Source: Capsicum annuum
Lineage: Eukaryota > Streptophyta > Magnoliopsida > Solanales > Solanaceae
DNA length: 64,000 bases
Assembly: GCF_002878395.1 (NCBI RefSeq)
Contig: NC_061115.1
Span: 90,066,080 to 90,130,079 of the forward strand
Direction: 5' to 3'
Shown here piece by piece: positions 13,387-25,264 of the stretch; position 1 is the stretch's first letter, and each line of letters begins with the position of its first letter. A program made the position numbers and the translations under genes. The notes beneath the pieces were generated by a model. It was not told the origin of the DNA. It saw nothing but the letters and a program-made list of their open reading frames with translations, and did no database searches.

Positions 13387-13518
13387 TGCCTTGACTCTGA
13401 TTATCAGACATATACTGACCTAAGCTCTAAGAACAGTAGAAAAACAAAAAACCAGCAACCTCAACAAACTCAATCAATCAATTTCACAATTGTATTCCTC
13501 GGAAATGGCACTAAAATT
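13387..13518 (-). other. Element C leader with primer-binding site
   Basis: On the minus strand, immediately after the LTR end and a few bases, AGTGCCATTTCCGAGGAA (13495-13512) resembles the primer site of element B (TGGCGCCGTTGCCGGGGA), which would pair with the 3' end of a tRNA-Asp. The remaining stretch up to S2 shows no coding. Confidence 0.6.
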
Positions 13519-14912
13519 TGATGCCGCCCAAGAATACACCTCCAAGAAATATAACACGATTGCTGTCAAGTATATAACCTAACAAAGGTTAGGGTCCAAC
13601 CCATAGTGAATAGGGTAAATCTTAATCACAAACTTACTAAAGTAGCCAAAAAATACAAAAAGTAAATGGGTGGATTTTGTGAGAACAAGAACAATAGTAA
13701 CACGTCTTGATCACTTTTGGCTGAAATTAATATGAGATGAATACTAAAACTGTGTTTCCCCTAACTTCGTAACTTTGTAGACTTATTATGCTTTGTCAAA
13801 CAATATCAATGCCTTTTATATAGAATCTGACAAGATATGTATCACCAACCATCTTATCAACACCTTTGGTGAATTTCACTCATTACCTACTGAGTCTTAG
13901 AGTGTTTTCTTACTAACCCTTATTCTGGATCCCAAATTAACTATTACTTTTTGAGTGTCAAGTTAATTAGATGAGGTTGATATCTTTATATTACTGTTGT
14001 GATCTTCTTTTCCTAATCTCTACCTTACTTTTGGAGTAAGTATCGAATATAGGTAGGTTCTCAACTTCTATAGTTGTTAAGAAAGTTATCACTACAAATA
14101 TGATCACAATACACACAAGACTATTGATTAAGAATGACTTTGTACTTTCTCTATTTTGTTATTCTGTCAGAGTTCCTACAACCCCAATTAGGTAGTTTAG
14201 CTACTCATGTTTGCAAGAACATCCATTGAATTCTTAAAAGAAAGACTATGAATAATCTTACAATAATTGAAGAATAAAAACCAGAATAAAAAATTAATAT
14301 CCAACCATAAAAACGAATAACAAAGGATTCCAAGATTAATAGTCGAATCTCAAAATCTATATAGTGTTGTGAATGTAAAGAGTGCATAAAAACTAATACT
14401 AAAAAATCAAAGAGGTATTTATAGAATACATTAGAACCCTAAAGTTCCTAATCAAAATGAAAAAGGAAAATTGAGTCGGCAACAACTTATAGACCCAATT
14501 ATGGGTCCTAGGTACCACCTATAGACACTAGGTGGGTTGTTAGTATCAAAACAAGTTTCCATGCTGCATAACACCCACTTACGATGGTACTTTGGAGGGG
14601 TATAAGTACCACTTCCATAAGTAGCCTCTGTAAGTCTCTGATAAAACTTATCAGCTTCAGAATATTCAGAACTTTTCCCTCAAACACCTATAATGGCATA
14701 TACGACGGATGTAAGTCCTACTTATGGCTTATTAGTAGGACCATAAGTGGGGTCCTCTACTACATTTCAACTCTTTTTCTTTTATTTCAGCTCCAGAACC
14801 TAGTTTCCTGCAAAAGAAATACTAAAACATATCATATCTAACAAAACAGACCTAAGTCCTTCATAACTTCCAGTTTTAAGCATTGAAAGTGTTATGAAAT
14901 CATGACACATCA
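13519..14912 (-). repeat. Athila-like LTR shared by elements C and E
   Basis: On the minus strand it runs from TGATGTGTCATG (right end 14912) to GCGGCATCA (left end 13519), 1394 bp. A PPT (taagttgagggtgt, 14913-14926) abuts its start and a PBS (13495-13512) follows its end, so internal sequence lies on both sides. This is the mark of two head-to-tail copies sharing one LTR. It contains a cluster of acttacg / cgtaagt-type motifs at about 14480-14760. Confidence 0.7.
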
Positions 14913-14926
14913 ACACCCTCAACTTA
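14913..14926 (-). other. Polypurine tract of element E
   Basis: Minus-strand taagttgagggtgt directly precedes TGATG of the LTR. Element B has the same tract directly before its 3' LTR (34462-34478). Confidence 0.75.
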
Positions 14927-16390
14927 GAACATATGCATATCCTCAGGAGACAAATACATAACAAACACAACACGATGATTAACCAAGTGAAACCTAAGGT
15001 AGCTAAAACACTCAACTCAAAGTTCTCACCCCTTTGATTTTTAACTTTTCAAAACCAACCATATGGCTTTATGTAGCATAATAACGCGACACAAAGGAAT
15101 CAAGCTATGGCATTACATTTGCAAGAAACTATTAAGCAAATATGCAAGTTATACTATTCAAACAAATAAGCAGCTAGAAACACAACCCATGTACCCTCAC
15201 AATAAAGAAGTCCCACTTTCACAGTATAATTATGGATGTCAATACAGGGACGATATCAAAACCTTCACACTTAAAAAAGATGTTCCAGTTGATGTGCATA
15301 TAATACCAAAGTCTTGCCCTTATTTTATTTACCATAGTTTTTTAGATGGTCGGACTAGGATCGCTATAGGACTTTATTCGGCCTGTAATGTAGGCTTTGG
15401 GGTTAGTATGGTATATTTAAGAACTAGTGACTCACCCTCCTTGACACTATGCTATCATTTTGGGTCAACTTCTCAACCAACTTCCTTTTAATTGCCTCTT
15501 ATTTCTCTATTTTCTTTTTAATTGCTTATTCAGGTTGGGTGTGATTTCTTTGTTCTTTCTTTTTCCCTTTTCTTTATTTCTTTATTTTCTCTTTTTCCAA
15601 TTTTTTCTTTTACGATGCCCAACCTTACTTTCTTTTATATTATTCAAATCCTTTTTCATACCCAATTTTAACTATGCACCTGTATGATATCCACCCTCAA
15701 CTTAGGCAATTTTTTTGCTGAGTTGAGGTGCACAATGTCAAGACCAAAATAGGTTCATTGTAATCAAATTAGAAAGGTGACAAGGTAAAAACAAGAAAAT
15801 AAGTCAATGTAGGCTAAAATTTAGGGATCAAGGGACACTTAATATTATTTGGACGATTATTTAGGTTAAGAATAGAGTAAGTCAAAAATGGCCTATGATC
15901 ATGTCCTAATCAACTATCCTACCACCTAGAAAAGGAAACTACGTAAGTATCTCAAAGATACATGGTATAGGGTTATATTACCAACTCCTACCTATCAATT
16001 TCATGCAATTGATAAGCTATGATTATTTGGTCCTTAATCCTAATGCCATAACAATATTCACAATAGTCATACATGTATTTACATCACACAGTTCACAAAA
16101 TCTTTTTCTGGAGGGGTATCTGTTTTGCATCAATTTTCAGAAAATGACTAAAAACAAATAGAATATATCAAATTCCCTCTTGGGTTCCCAATTTTCTCCC
16201 TAATTCAATAGAAACAACTCAAAATACATAAACAAAACATAATACAACCTAAATATGCTAGTTCTACCAGTGTAATGCAGCCGACGGGAAAAGAAACATG
16301 GCAAGAAAAACCCTCGGCTATGGTATACCCCCACCCCAACTAAAGGTTATGCATTATCCCCAGTGCATAACTATATTATAAAACAAGTGA
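14927..16390 (-). other. Post-pol noncoding module of element E
   Basis: This segment matches, in order, the region after pol in elements A (54100-55590) and B (33130-34460): the GATCATAGGCC block (minus strand, near 15890), a CTTGATCCC block (near 15830), a CCTAAGTTGAGGGTGG tract (15691-15706) and a TTTAGTTGGGGTGGGGGTA-like tract (16327-16346). A 142-codon plus-strand ORF at 15063-15491 runs antisense through it and is probably chance. A T-rich stretch lies at 15480-15660. Confidence 0.6.
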
Positions 16391-16429
16391 TAAAGACATA
16401 CCTAGGATTCTCCAGTCATCCAAATCAGA

Positions 16430-17183
16430 CTCGACCCTTGTGTTACTTTATGATTTTGATTTATTTATTCCTTATGTATGACGATATGGATATCCGTTGA
16501 TGCCTTATATTATATTGTGATTTTTGATATTTCATTCTTATTATATACAACAATATTGGCATATGTTGATGTCTTATATTATACCGTTATTTCAAATTAT
16601 TTACTTATTATATACAGTGATGATTGAGATGATTCAGGTTTGATTCTATACCTTGACTTAGTTCTTATTATCTTTTACTTTATCATTCTTATATAATGAT
16701 TTAGCTCCATTGGCTGATTATGCCTACTGAGTACCCATTATCTTTGTACTCATACTACACTTTTGTACCTTTTTTGTATAGATTCAAGTATTAGTTGTTG
16801 CCATTGATCATTGTTTGTGTAGTGATTGATTTACGGAGATATAGTGTAATTTTGGAGTTTGAGTCACCTGATTTCCTCCCATCTTTTGTATTCAGTATTT
16901 AGCATTTAAGACAGATGTATCAACTAAGCTAAATCTGTATTATTATTGATACTGTTAGTTGCTCAAGTACTAGCTCTACTAGGTTTTGGGATTTGTATCT
17001 TGTATGATTGTTTTTCTATCTAGAAACTTTATGTTTTCAATTGATATTCTTGAATTTTGCCTATATTGGGACTTTCTTTATCGGATTAACCCATTGTGTT
17101 AACTCCGAGTTAAAGTATTGTCTTACCTACTAGTGGGAATTATTAGGTTCTATCATGACTCATAAATCGGTACATGGTACGAA
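16430..17183 (+). mobile_element. Fragment of a G1-type LTR (3' part)
   Basis: It matches the last 630-700 bp of the G1 LTR (6530-7161), including a degraded end (actcataaatcggtacatggtac). It is inserted, in opposite orientation, between element E's 3' ORF and post-pol module. The 5' part of the LTR is missing. Confidence 0.6.
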
Positions 17184-17189
17184 TGCTCT

Positions 17190-18615
17190 TATGTGCATCT
17201 CCAGCCGGATTAATCTTACAAAATCTATGTAGTATCCACCCAGTAGGCTGGAAATGAAGATGAATTTGTCCCATGTAAGTATGTTGTTTGAATAAACTAG
17301 ACTCACTCTATGACGTACTATAGTTCATCAAAACTTTAAAACAAAATACAACGATGACTTCTTTATCTCGCCCCTTTTTCTCAACCCATGGGGCATCCGC
17401 ACCCAACTTAGTAACCTAGATTGTAACCCACTAACCAAATCAAGTCTCTTTTGTCTGTGCTCTACGTCTTTCATACCATTCCTATCCAGCTATAGCCTCA
17501 TCCTATAATCAAACTCAGTTGTCGATGTTGGTCCCTCATACTTTGGCCCAAATAACACTCGGTGGATGGCCACCTTAGAAATATCCACTCTCACCTCCGA
17601 CCAAAGTGTGGGTCAGTTGGGGCTACTCTACTCCTCTAGCCTTTGGTGGGGTAACCAAGTAGATTATTAAGGCATATGAGGCATAAAATTCCTGATCTAG
17701 AGTTGAGTTGTAAGAACCTTGGGGCAGAGTCATCCACCCTAATCGATACATATAAAATAAGGCCCACATGTCTGGTATTCCTACTAGAACCATCATATCA
17801 ATCCTAACTTTTTCTGTAATACTATGCTTTAGATGACCTTGCTTCGTGATGAAGCTATAACTTTTAAAAATATGCTACAACCACGCCACACACCATCTGG
17901 GGAGAATCTAAGATATAGACACAACTGAGACATGTGTGAAGTTAGATGCTAGGGTATCAAGTGGTGGAATAGGGGTATAAGCGTCCTGTGCAGCTGACTG
18001 AGTGCCCTATGTTAACGATGATGATATCTCCTATAGGATAAAAGCCACACCCTTCTTAGACTGGGGTACCATAGAACCATATACTAAATTACTAGCTGAA
18101 TTAGATGCACCCTCTGACCCCTCTTCAAAATGGGAGCTAGATGCACTCTTTTCCTCTTTAAACTTTTACCAGTACCTGTCTCAACTTCATAATAAAAAAC
18201 TAGACCCTAAATCTACTGCCTCCTCTGAACCATCTTATGAATCACCCTCTCCCTCCTCAAACTGGGAAGTATGTAGTGGTGAACTCTTGGATGACATTAT
18301 CCTTGGCCTCCAAATAGGTTTAAGTGGTGCAGTTTGGGCCCCTGCCTATGCTGGTATGGGATAAGAGACCAGCTAAATAATAGTTGGTACAGGTTGGGGG
18401 ACTATCTGAATAATAGTTAGGGTGGGCTGAGTTCATAATGTGGCAACAAAGATTATAGCTGCATCTTGTCTTTGTGATCAGCCCCGAGTTTGTCATGGGG
18501 ACAATGGGGTGTTGTCCTAGCTCATGGGTACTCCTCCATAGAGCCACTCCATCCAAGAGACTCATCTAAGAGCCTAGATTGAACTCCCGTCTTTGGTGCA
18601 ACTTTTGGTGCCATC
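17190..18615 (-). pseudogene. Element E 3' ORF (plant transposon-type protein), broken
   Basis: On the minus strand a possible start gives MMAPKVAPKTGVQSRLL (about 18565-18617), followed by a Ser/Glu-rich part (SASSSHFEEGSEGASNSAS near 18090-18150) and, near 17540-17600, VLFGPKYEGPTSTTEFDYRM. I remember similar segments in large Solanaceae proteins annotated as putative plant transposon proteins, but cannot verify this. It lies downstream of integrase, where Athila-like elements carry an additional (env-like) ORF. Frames shift repeatedly and the 3' part is displaced by the LTR fragment. The plus-strand ORF at 18002-18364 is its antisense shadow. Confidence 0.5.
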
Positions 18616-18639
18616 ATACATGAAAAAGTAGTGGTTAGT

Positions 18640-19800
18640 ACCTAAAATACAACAAAGGAACAAAGAGTTTGAAGAATTTTTACGACCCATGGTAGGGCTA
18701 GCTACGTACCTACTTGTGAAGGACGTAAGTAGAACTTATTGGGTTTGTAGGTACCTTTTTAAGTACCAGACAAAGCCCTAAATTTTTAGGGCTTCAGGTA
18801 TGACACTTAGGAGGCTACATATTCCCTCGTAGGTACTACTTACGAGGCCTGCAAGTACCCTCGTAAGTGACCTTCCGAGAGTAGGTCAATCATTCTCAAA
18901 AGTTTTATCCCACATAGTGTATATTTAAATTTTATTAGCCCAATTTTGTACACTACCACATCCATCAATTAAGTTTAACAGGTATTATACAAGAATTTTT
19001 GGCATTTCTCTTCACTACTCAACTTCTACTTCCATTTATTAAGTGATCACAGTTTCCCAAACACAAAACATGTCACAAATTAACTTTCATCAAGTTTAGG
19101 CTCTACATAGGTCATGGATTATCAGATTTTGATGATTACATGGTTATATATAGCACTATATCAAGTTCAATAATCATGCACATGTTTTTACCAAAGTGGA
19201 GCTAAGAATTATTACCTAGAGTTGATAAATCTAGAAGTATAAGATGAACAAAGTGAAAATAACCCTAGTTCTTTATGAACATGCATGCAAGTGATAGTGC
19301 AATGGGAGACTTTTTCCATTTTATAGATTAAGAGGGAAGTTGAGGATTTTTAATTTTGGTGGGAGTTTGAATGTTAAGAGTAGTCAGAGTAATGGGTCGG
19401 TTTTGCAGATTTTAAGGGTAAGAGTAGGTTGGTTTGGGTTGGATCTGCATGGGTTCAACCCAAAAATTTTATATCTTGGCCTAACTTTTTCAACCCACTT
19501 ATGGGACCACATATGGCCACCGTAAGTAGTTCTGTAAGTGGGAAACGCAGGTGTTTTATCTCTAATTTTGATGACCCTCATTAGTAGGGTCATAGGCAAT
19601 ACTTAAGGCCCTCCTAAGTGGGTTTGTAAGTACAACTTTAGAGAACCAAAAATCCCCTAAAAATTTTCTGACACCTACGACACTTCTTACCTATCGTAGG
19701 TTGGACTTACGACCATTGTTAGTGGGCTCGTAAGTCCACTTACTTGGACTAGTCTGAATTTTGTAATTTTTATCATTATCCAGGTGTTTTCCCCAGGTGT
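18640..19800 (-). promoter_or_regulatory. Spacer upstream of element E 3' ORF with palindromic motif arrays
   Basis: No coding is seen. Two clusters of the same acttacga/tcgtaagt motif type as in the E LTR occur at about 18660-18880 and 19500-19760, including tcgtaggtactacttacga (18827-18845) and tcgtaggttggacttacga (19694-19712). Its place before the ORF suggests an internal promoter or protein-binding region. That function is inference. Confidence 0.45.
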
Positions 19801-19859
19801 TAAACCTACAAAATTGAAAACAAAGTGAATACTAAAACATTAGTTTGCATCCTAATCAA

Positions 19860-21510
19860 TGCTTTATTTAACGTTGTGACATGACGTGGCTATGTTAGAT
19901 ACTCAGACTTCACATTAAAGCTAATGGGTTGCCTCCCTTGAAGCTCCTGATTTAATGTTATGACACAATTGAGTTTCCTTGGCTACTCAGGCTTCGCTAA
20001 GGCTTACATCTACACAAACCTTTACTTCCTAAATATTTCCTATATGGTGTTTAACACGTTGTCCATTCACCTTGAATGGGGATTCTCCGTGTCACTTCAA
20101 CTGAATTGCACCATCCAGGAATACCTTAACTACAGTGAATATCCTATACCACCTAAACTTCAACTTGCCGGAAATAAGCAAAGTCTCAAATTATACAACA
20201 AGACTATATCACCAGGCTGAAATACCTTTTTTCAATCTTCTTATTATGATACAACTTTATCTTCTCATTGTACAATGATGAACTCTCATAAGCTTGGAGT
20301 CAAATTCACCCAACTCATTCACTTTACTCATTTTCAAGTTTACAACATCGCTCCACTAAAAATTTAGCTTCATTAACGACCTTAGTGCCTTATGCTCAAG
20401 TTTAATCAACAAGTGGCATGCCATTTTGAACACAAGATGATATAGAGATACACCTATGGGGTTTTTAAAAGATGTCTGGTAAGCCCAAAGTGCATCGTCT
20501 AACTTTCTTGACTAATCAATTTGGTTGTCATTCACAGTATTCACCAACATGGACTTGATCTTACAATTGGAGATCTCAACCTACCCACTCATCTGCAGAT
20601 GGAAATGTATTTCCACCATATGTTTCAATCTATATTTTTCAAGAAAGCTCTTAAATGGGAGATTACAAAAATGGAATGCACTATCATTAATAATAACATA
20701 TAGAGTACAAAAACTTGAGAATATGTTCTTCTTTAAAAATGTCGTGACAATGTGACCCTCATTATTAGGAAGAAAAATCTCTTTCACCCACTTTGAAACA
20801 TAGTCAACATCCACCAATATATACTTCATACCATACGAACTCACAAACAGACCCATGAAATCAATCCCCCACACATTAAACAACTAAAGCTAAAGAAAGG
20901 TGTCATGGGGAGCTAATGTTTCTGCAAGATATATCCTTGGAGTTTGCATTGGTCATAGGCACGCATATAGTTGTGTGCATCTTTGTAAATAGTCGACCAA
21001 TAGTAACCACACTACAAATCTTATGGGCCATAAGAGTACCAGCACGATGATCCCAATTGGGGATGCATGACAGGCGTCAAGAATATGCATCATCTTAGGA
21101 ATACACTTCCAAATCATAACATTCACTTATACCTGAAATTATAATGACTCATCATATAAGAACTTATGTAAATCATGCATAAATCACTTTCTCTGCTGAA
21201 ACGATAAGTCTTCCGATAGCAAAATCAGCAAACTAGGGGATTAGGCCTTGTGATGCTGCCAAGACCCACTCATATGGAAAAGTATTATCAATATCAAGAT
21301 CATACCCTATTTGAGAATCACCTCTTATTATAGGTGGGATAGATAGTATAAAACTTGATTCTCTAAACCCTTTTGATCTTTGACCTCAAAATCAAATTCC
21401 TGCAGTAATAGTACCCACCAAATCAACCTAGGCTTTGCATCCTTCTTCGCCCTAAGGTACATTAATTCTACCTGATTGATATTTACAATTATGAAACATA
21501 ATTAAATTGA
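19860..21510 (-). pseudogene. Element E pol: RNase H end and integrase (Athila/Tat-like)
   Basis: Minus-strand reading gives the end of RNase H (YLRAKKDAKPRLIWWVLLLQ, near 21410-21470), then integrase: VWGIDFMG (first Asp kept, near 20870), KKNIFSS and an ISDGGSHF equivalent with its Asp kept but neighbours changed (near 20680), and a GQVEISN equivalent with Gln replaced by a stop but Glu kept (near 20570). A 100-codon open stretch (20581-20883) covers the core. Downstream it decays to about 19860 (LNQELQGRQPISFNV). Upstream pol and gag are replaced by G2 sequence. Confidence 0.8.
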
Positions 21511-22277
21511 AGTATGAAAGAAATCTCATAAGTTCCCAAATTTAGGTGTTATAGTGTAAGAGCATCAGTACATGACTGAAATCTAAAAATACATATCTAT
21601 CCAAAAAATCAAAATAAGGACATAAAGTAAAATGAAATAAGACACCTGGTATCTCAAATACCGCTCCAATCCACACGAAATCAGCTACCTCTTCATATAC
21701 TTGTACTCGAATGTGCACCAAAAGCACACAATAAGGGTGATTATGGTACACTTGTACTTTGTAGGTATCATTGGCTGACTAGGCAAAGTAAGAACTAATT
21801 TAAGTAAATAAAACTATAAGATGGTCACCTGCAAGTAGAAAAGTCCCAAATGGTAGCTCACACCGTCTCTACTAACAATTCTAATATATATATAAAATTA
21901 AAAGCAACAACGATATACACAGATTATATTGAAACTAAACACAAATCAAGGAAACTAAAGAATTCATTAAAGATACATATGGAACTGCAAGGCAATGCAA
22001 TGTGGATTAGGTGAATGGTTAAAGCCATCACATGACTTTCTGTATACAACTACCGAGCTCACAGCTCCTAGGTAAGATAAATTGAGGGTTTGCAACCGAT
22101 ATACTATAACTCATATCTCAATCTAAATTCACCACTTTCACGAAGAGAGTTCTCATAAAACATTCTCATTTTTTTCAAAATAGTGTTTATTAATAGTAAC
22201 GATATCTATTAATATATGTGTGGAATGTGGATGTAATACTTACAAACAACTCAATATGATAATATCCAATCTATCCA

Positions 22278-22280
22278 ACA

Positions 22281-22334
<54 letters not shown>
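22278..22334 (+). repeat. (CA)n(TA)n microsatellite
   Basis: A run of CA dinucleotides passes directly into a run of TA dinucleotides. A shorter TA run is at about 22940-22955. Confidence 0.95.
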
Positions 22335-22964
22335 AGTTAGCCCAAAAATCAACACAGTATGTCCATAATTGATGATTATCAATTCAATGTAGGCAGATCT
22401 AAATAAAAATACATGTAAGATATTATTTCTATCATATCAACCTCTATCTTAGATATTGCTATCATAATGAAGGCAATCAATGCTCAAATAAGGTTTATAT
22501 TAGAAAAATAAGCCCCTTCACGGGCATCATATCAAGAGTAAAGACATTTATATTCACAGATAAGTCTAATGATGTCAAATAAATCCCCCACATAGGCAAC
22601 ACACAATATCAGATATCACAAGTCAACATCAACAAAGTATAAGCTCCCACGAGCACAAAACAATAATAATATTCACATAATACAAACCCTATAGTTATTT
22701 TCCCCAATAAATATCATGCTTTACTTATTTCTTAACTCCCCAGCTAAGTTTGAAAGAAGTCAAGCCATAACATACCTCAAAATGATGAAATCCCAGGCAA
22801 AAATGCTTCAACATGGAGCCTTGCCCAAGGTGCAAAGGTTTTGAAGCTTACCCAAGTGAAAATGGTGAAGAAACTCTTAAGAATCACCTAAACTCGAAGC
22901 TCAAAGGTCCAAAAATAAAGGAAAAACATAAAAAAAAGTATATATATATATATATTCTAATTTA

Positions 22965-23190
22965 GTGATGATCTCTTAAGTATCTAATTGATCACTTAAG
23001 TGGCTAAGAAGTCGCTAAATCATCCAAGCCACTTATGCCCACCATTGCTTAAGAAATGTATGGCCACTAAAGCAGCTACTACTTAAGTGATGCCTAGCCG
23101 CTAAAGCAGCTGCCACTTGAGTCGATGCCAGGCAGTTAAAGAGGATACCGCTATATCACTCCTTGACCATTTAAACGGTTGCACTAGATA
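22965..23190. repeat. CACTTAAGTG motif cluster in G2 LTR
   Basis: Palindrome cacttaagtg (22993-23002) and variants (gccacttatg, tacttaagtgatgcc, gccacttgagtcgat) alternate with cgctaaagcagct-type phrases that occur twice (about 23060-23120). This is this LTR family's version of the motif clusters seen in the other LTRs. Confidence 0.55.
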
Positions 23191-23690
23191 GTAGCTTAGT
23201 AAAAAACTTGGCTAAAATACCAAGTTACCAAACATACCATTTTGTTCAGAATCTCATGAATTCAAATGAACTATGATAATAGGATATTTTTGACGTTCCA
23301 AACACATAGGTGATGTTGGATTTATGAAATAAATTGTTTTCAACATATTAAACCTTGGGACCCCTTTTTACTATTTCCCAAACGAAGGGTCGAAATACAA
23401 GATAAAGGTTTTGAACCCAAACTAACCATGCTACAGCCGCAAAATTGACATTTTAGACCTAATGGAATAGTCCAAAATGACATTTGAAATTCGGATTAAA
23501 AAATGTTGGCCAAAGTCAACATATGGATTCTCAAGCCTTTAAAAATCACAAATTGCACAAATCATTCCCGATCGTATGGAGAACCATGCCAACTATTATC
23601 AAACTTTAAAATTAACATATAGAAACTATGAGGAAGAGAAACATGGTCAAAGCACATAGAAATGCAAACATATAAATTTAGGTCATTACA

Positions 23691-23706
23691 ACATCCACCA
23701 CTAAAA
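23691..23706 (-). other. Polypurine tract of G2
   Basis: Minus-strand ttttagtggtggatgt lies directly before the LTR start. It matches the G1 tract. Confidence 0.7.
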
Positions 23707-23739
23707 CTCATGCTCATCCTCAAACTAAAATGTAAAGAA

Positions 23740-25262
23740 ATACCTAAATTGGTAAAAAGTTGAGGGTAACTACTATGCTTTTCAGACTCAACCTCCTAAG
23801 TAGGATCCTTAATATGATGGTGTATTCACTGAACCTTAACCGCAGGAATATCTCTATAATGCAATCGTCTGAAATCTCTGGCTAAAGTGAAGATTGGATC
23901 AACAAAGGTCAACCTCTAATCCAAATAAATTGATTCCTAAAAAAGCTCATGAGGCTTATCTAGAATATAGTATAGAAACATAGATACTTGTAAAACTGTA
24001 TGAATGACTCAATAGTCGAGAGGGAAGGCTAACTCAAAAGTAACCTATCCAAAAGTCCAAAGAATCTCAAATTGTCCAATGTACCTCAAGATGAGCTTGC
24101 CACTCTTGCCAAACCACATCACACCCTTCACAGGAGACATATAAAGATAGCTTAAATCACTAATCCCAATCTTTAAGGCATCAAACCTATGGTCCACATA
24201 ACTCTTTTGCCTACTTTGGGATGCCCGAAGCCTATAAAGAATCACCTAATCCCTGTTCAAAGACTTACGAAGAAAATTGGTACCATGAATCTAAATTCTA
24301 AGATCTCAAACCAACCAGTAGAAGATCGACAACAGATATCATACAATGCCTTTAATGGGTCTATCTCAATAGTCGAATGGTAACTATTATTATAAGAAAT
24401 CTCTGACAAAGCCAAATGTTGCTCCCAGTGATCTCCAAAGTCCATAACATATATGTAAATCATATTCTTGAAAACATGATAATTCCATTATGATAGACCA
24501 TCATTCTAAGGGTAGAAAGTTGTTCTGAGGTCAAACTGAGTACCAAAATCCTATAGAGACATCTACCAAAAGGTAGAAGTAAAAATTGAGCCTCTTTTTA
24601 AAATGATAGCCATGGGTACCCCATAAAGATTAAATATTTCACAAACATAGATATAGGCTAACCTTTCGGTATCAAAGAAAATTTGAATAGGTACAACATT
24701 GGTTGATTTGGTCAATCATTCCATAAAGACCCAAATACTGTCAGAACCACCAGAAGTATGAAGTAACCCATTCATAAGTCCATAGAAATCTGCTCCTAAT
24801 TCAACTTAAGAATGGGTAACCTCCAAAGCAAACCACCCAATCTCTAATGCTCAGCCTTCACCTGCTGACAACACAGGAAATAAGTAACAAAATTCACCAC
24901 ATCCTTCTTCATACCATTCCACCAGTAAAGTTGATTCAAATCATGACACATCTTGGTCACACATAGATGGATAGAATATCTGGAACCATGTGCGTCCTAA
25001 AAAATTAATATCACCTATCTACCAACTCCTAACACACAATCTCGGCCTCCAATCCTTAATACTTTGTTAGAATCAAGAGATTCCACGATAGTATCACCAC
25101 TCATCCCTTATGCCAAATCACACTCAAACTATCATCATCAAACTAGTGAGCTCAAATATGCTCTATCACAGGAAATTTAACTTCAAAAAAGGCTAAAACA
25201 TGCTTGGCTATCAAATTTTGAGCCTAACTATTTGGTTAGTTAAGAATTTAGCATTCACTGCT
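23740..25262 (-). pseudogene. G2 chromovirus pol remnant: integrase and chromodomain
   Basis: From right to left on the minus strand: a linker segment (EVKFPVIEHI, near 25170), the integrase zinc-binding end (CCQQVKAEHQRLGGLLWRLP, near 24830-24890), a core fragment, the motif LALSEISYNNSYHSTIEIDP (near 24340-24410), RLRASQSRQKSYVDHRFDAL (24180-24240), the GPY/F region RYIGQFEI (near 24060-24090) and a chromodomain-like tail (about 23770-23870). Stops and frameshifts are frequent. The right end joins pararetrovirus sequence abruptly near 25262, so the upstream pol, gag and 5' LTR are absent. Confidence 0.8.
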
Positions 25263-25264
25263 AC

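Larger units (their letters stand above)
21520..23690 (-). repeat. G2 chromovirus 3' LTR
   Basis: Its start on the minus strand is TGTAATGACCTAAAT (right end 23690), preceded by a chromovirus-type PPT. It is noncoding and AT-rich. The left end is uncertain (about 21510-21550), where element E's RNase H begins. It carries a CA/TA microsatellite and a motif cluster near 22965-23190. Confidence 0.55.

Noticed and set aside
15063..15491. 142-codon plus-strand ORF
   Set aside because: It runs antisense through the post-pol noncoding module of element E, shows no known motif and has no counterpart open frame in the same module of A or B. Probably chance.
15460..15687. Hydrophobic ORF resembling a membrane protein
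   Set aside because: It comes from a T-rich low-complexity stretch, so Phe and Leu codons arise by composition.
18002..18364. 120-codon plus-strand ORF rich in Ser/Pro
   Set aside because: It is antisense to the Ser/Glu-rich part of the element E 3' ORF, which has better support on the minus strand.
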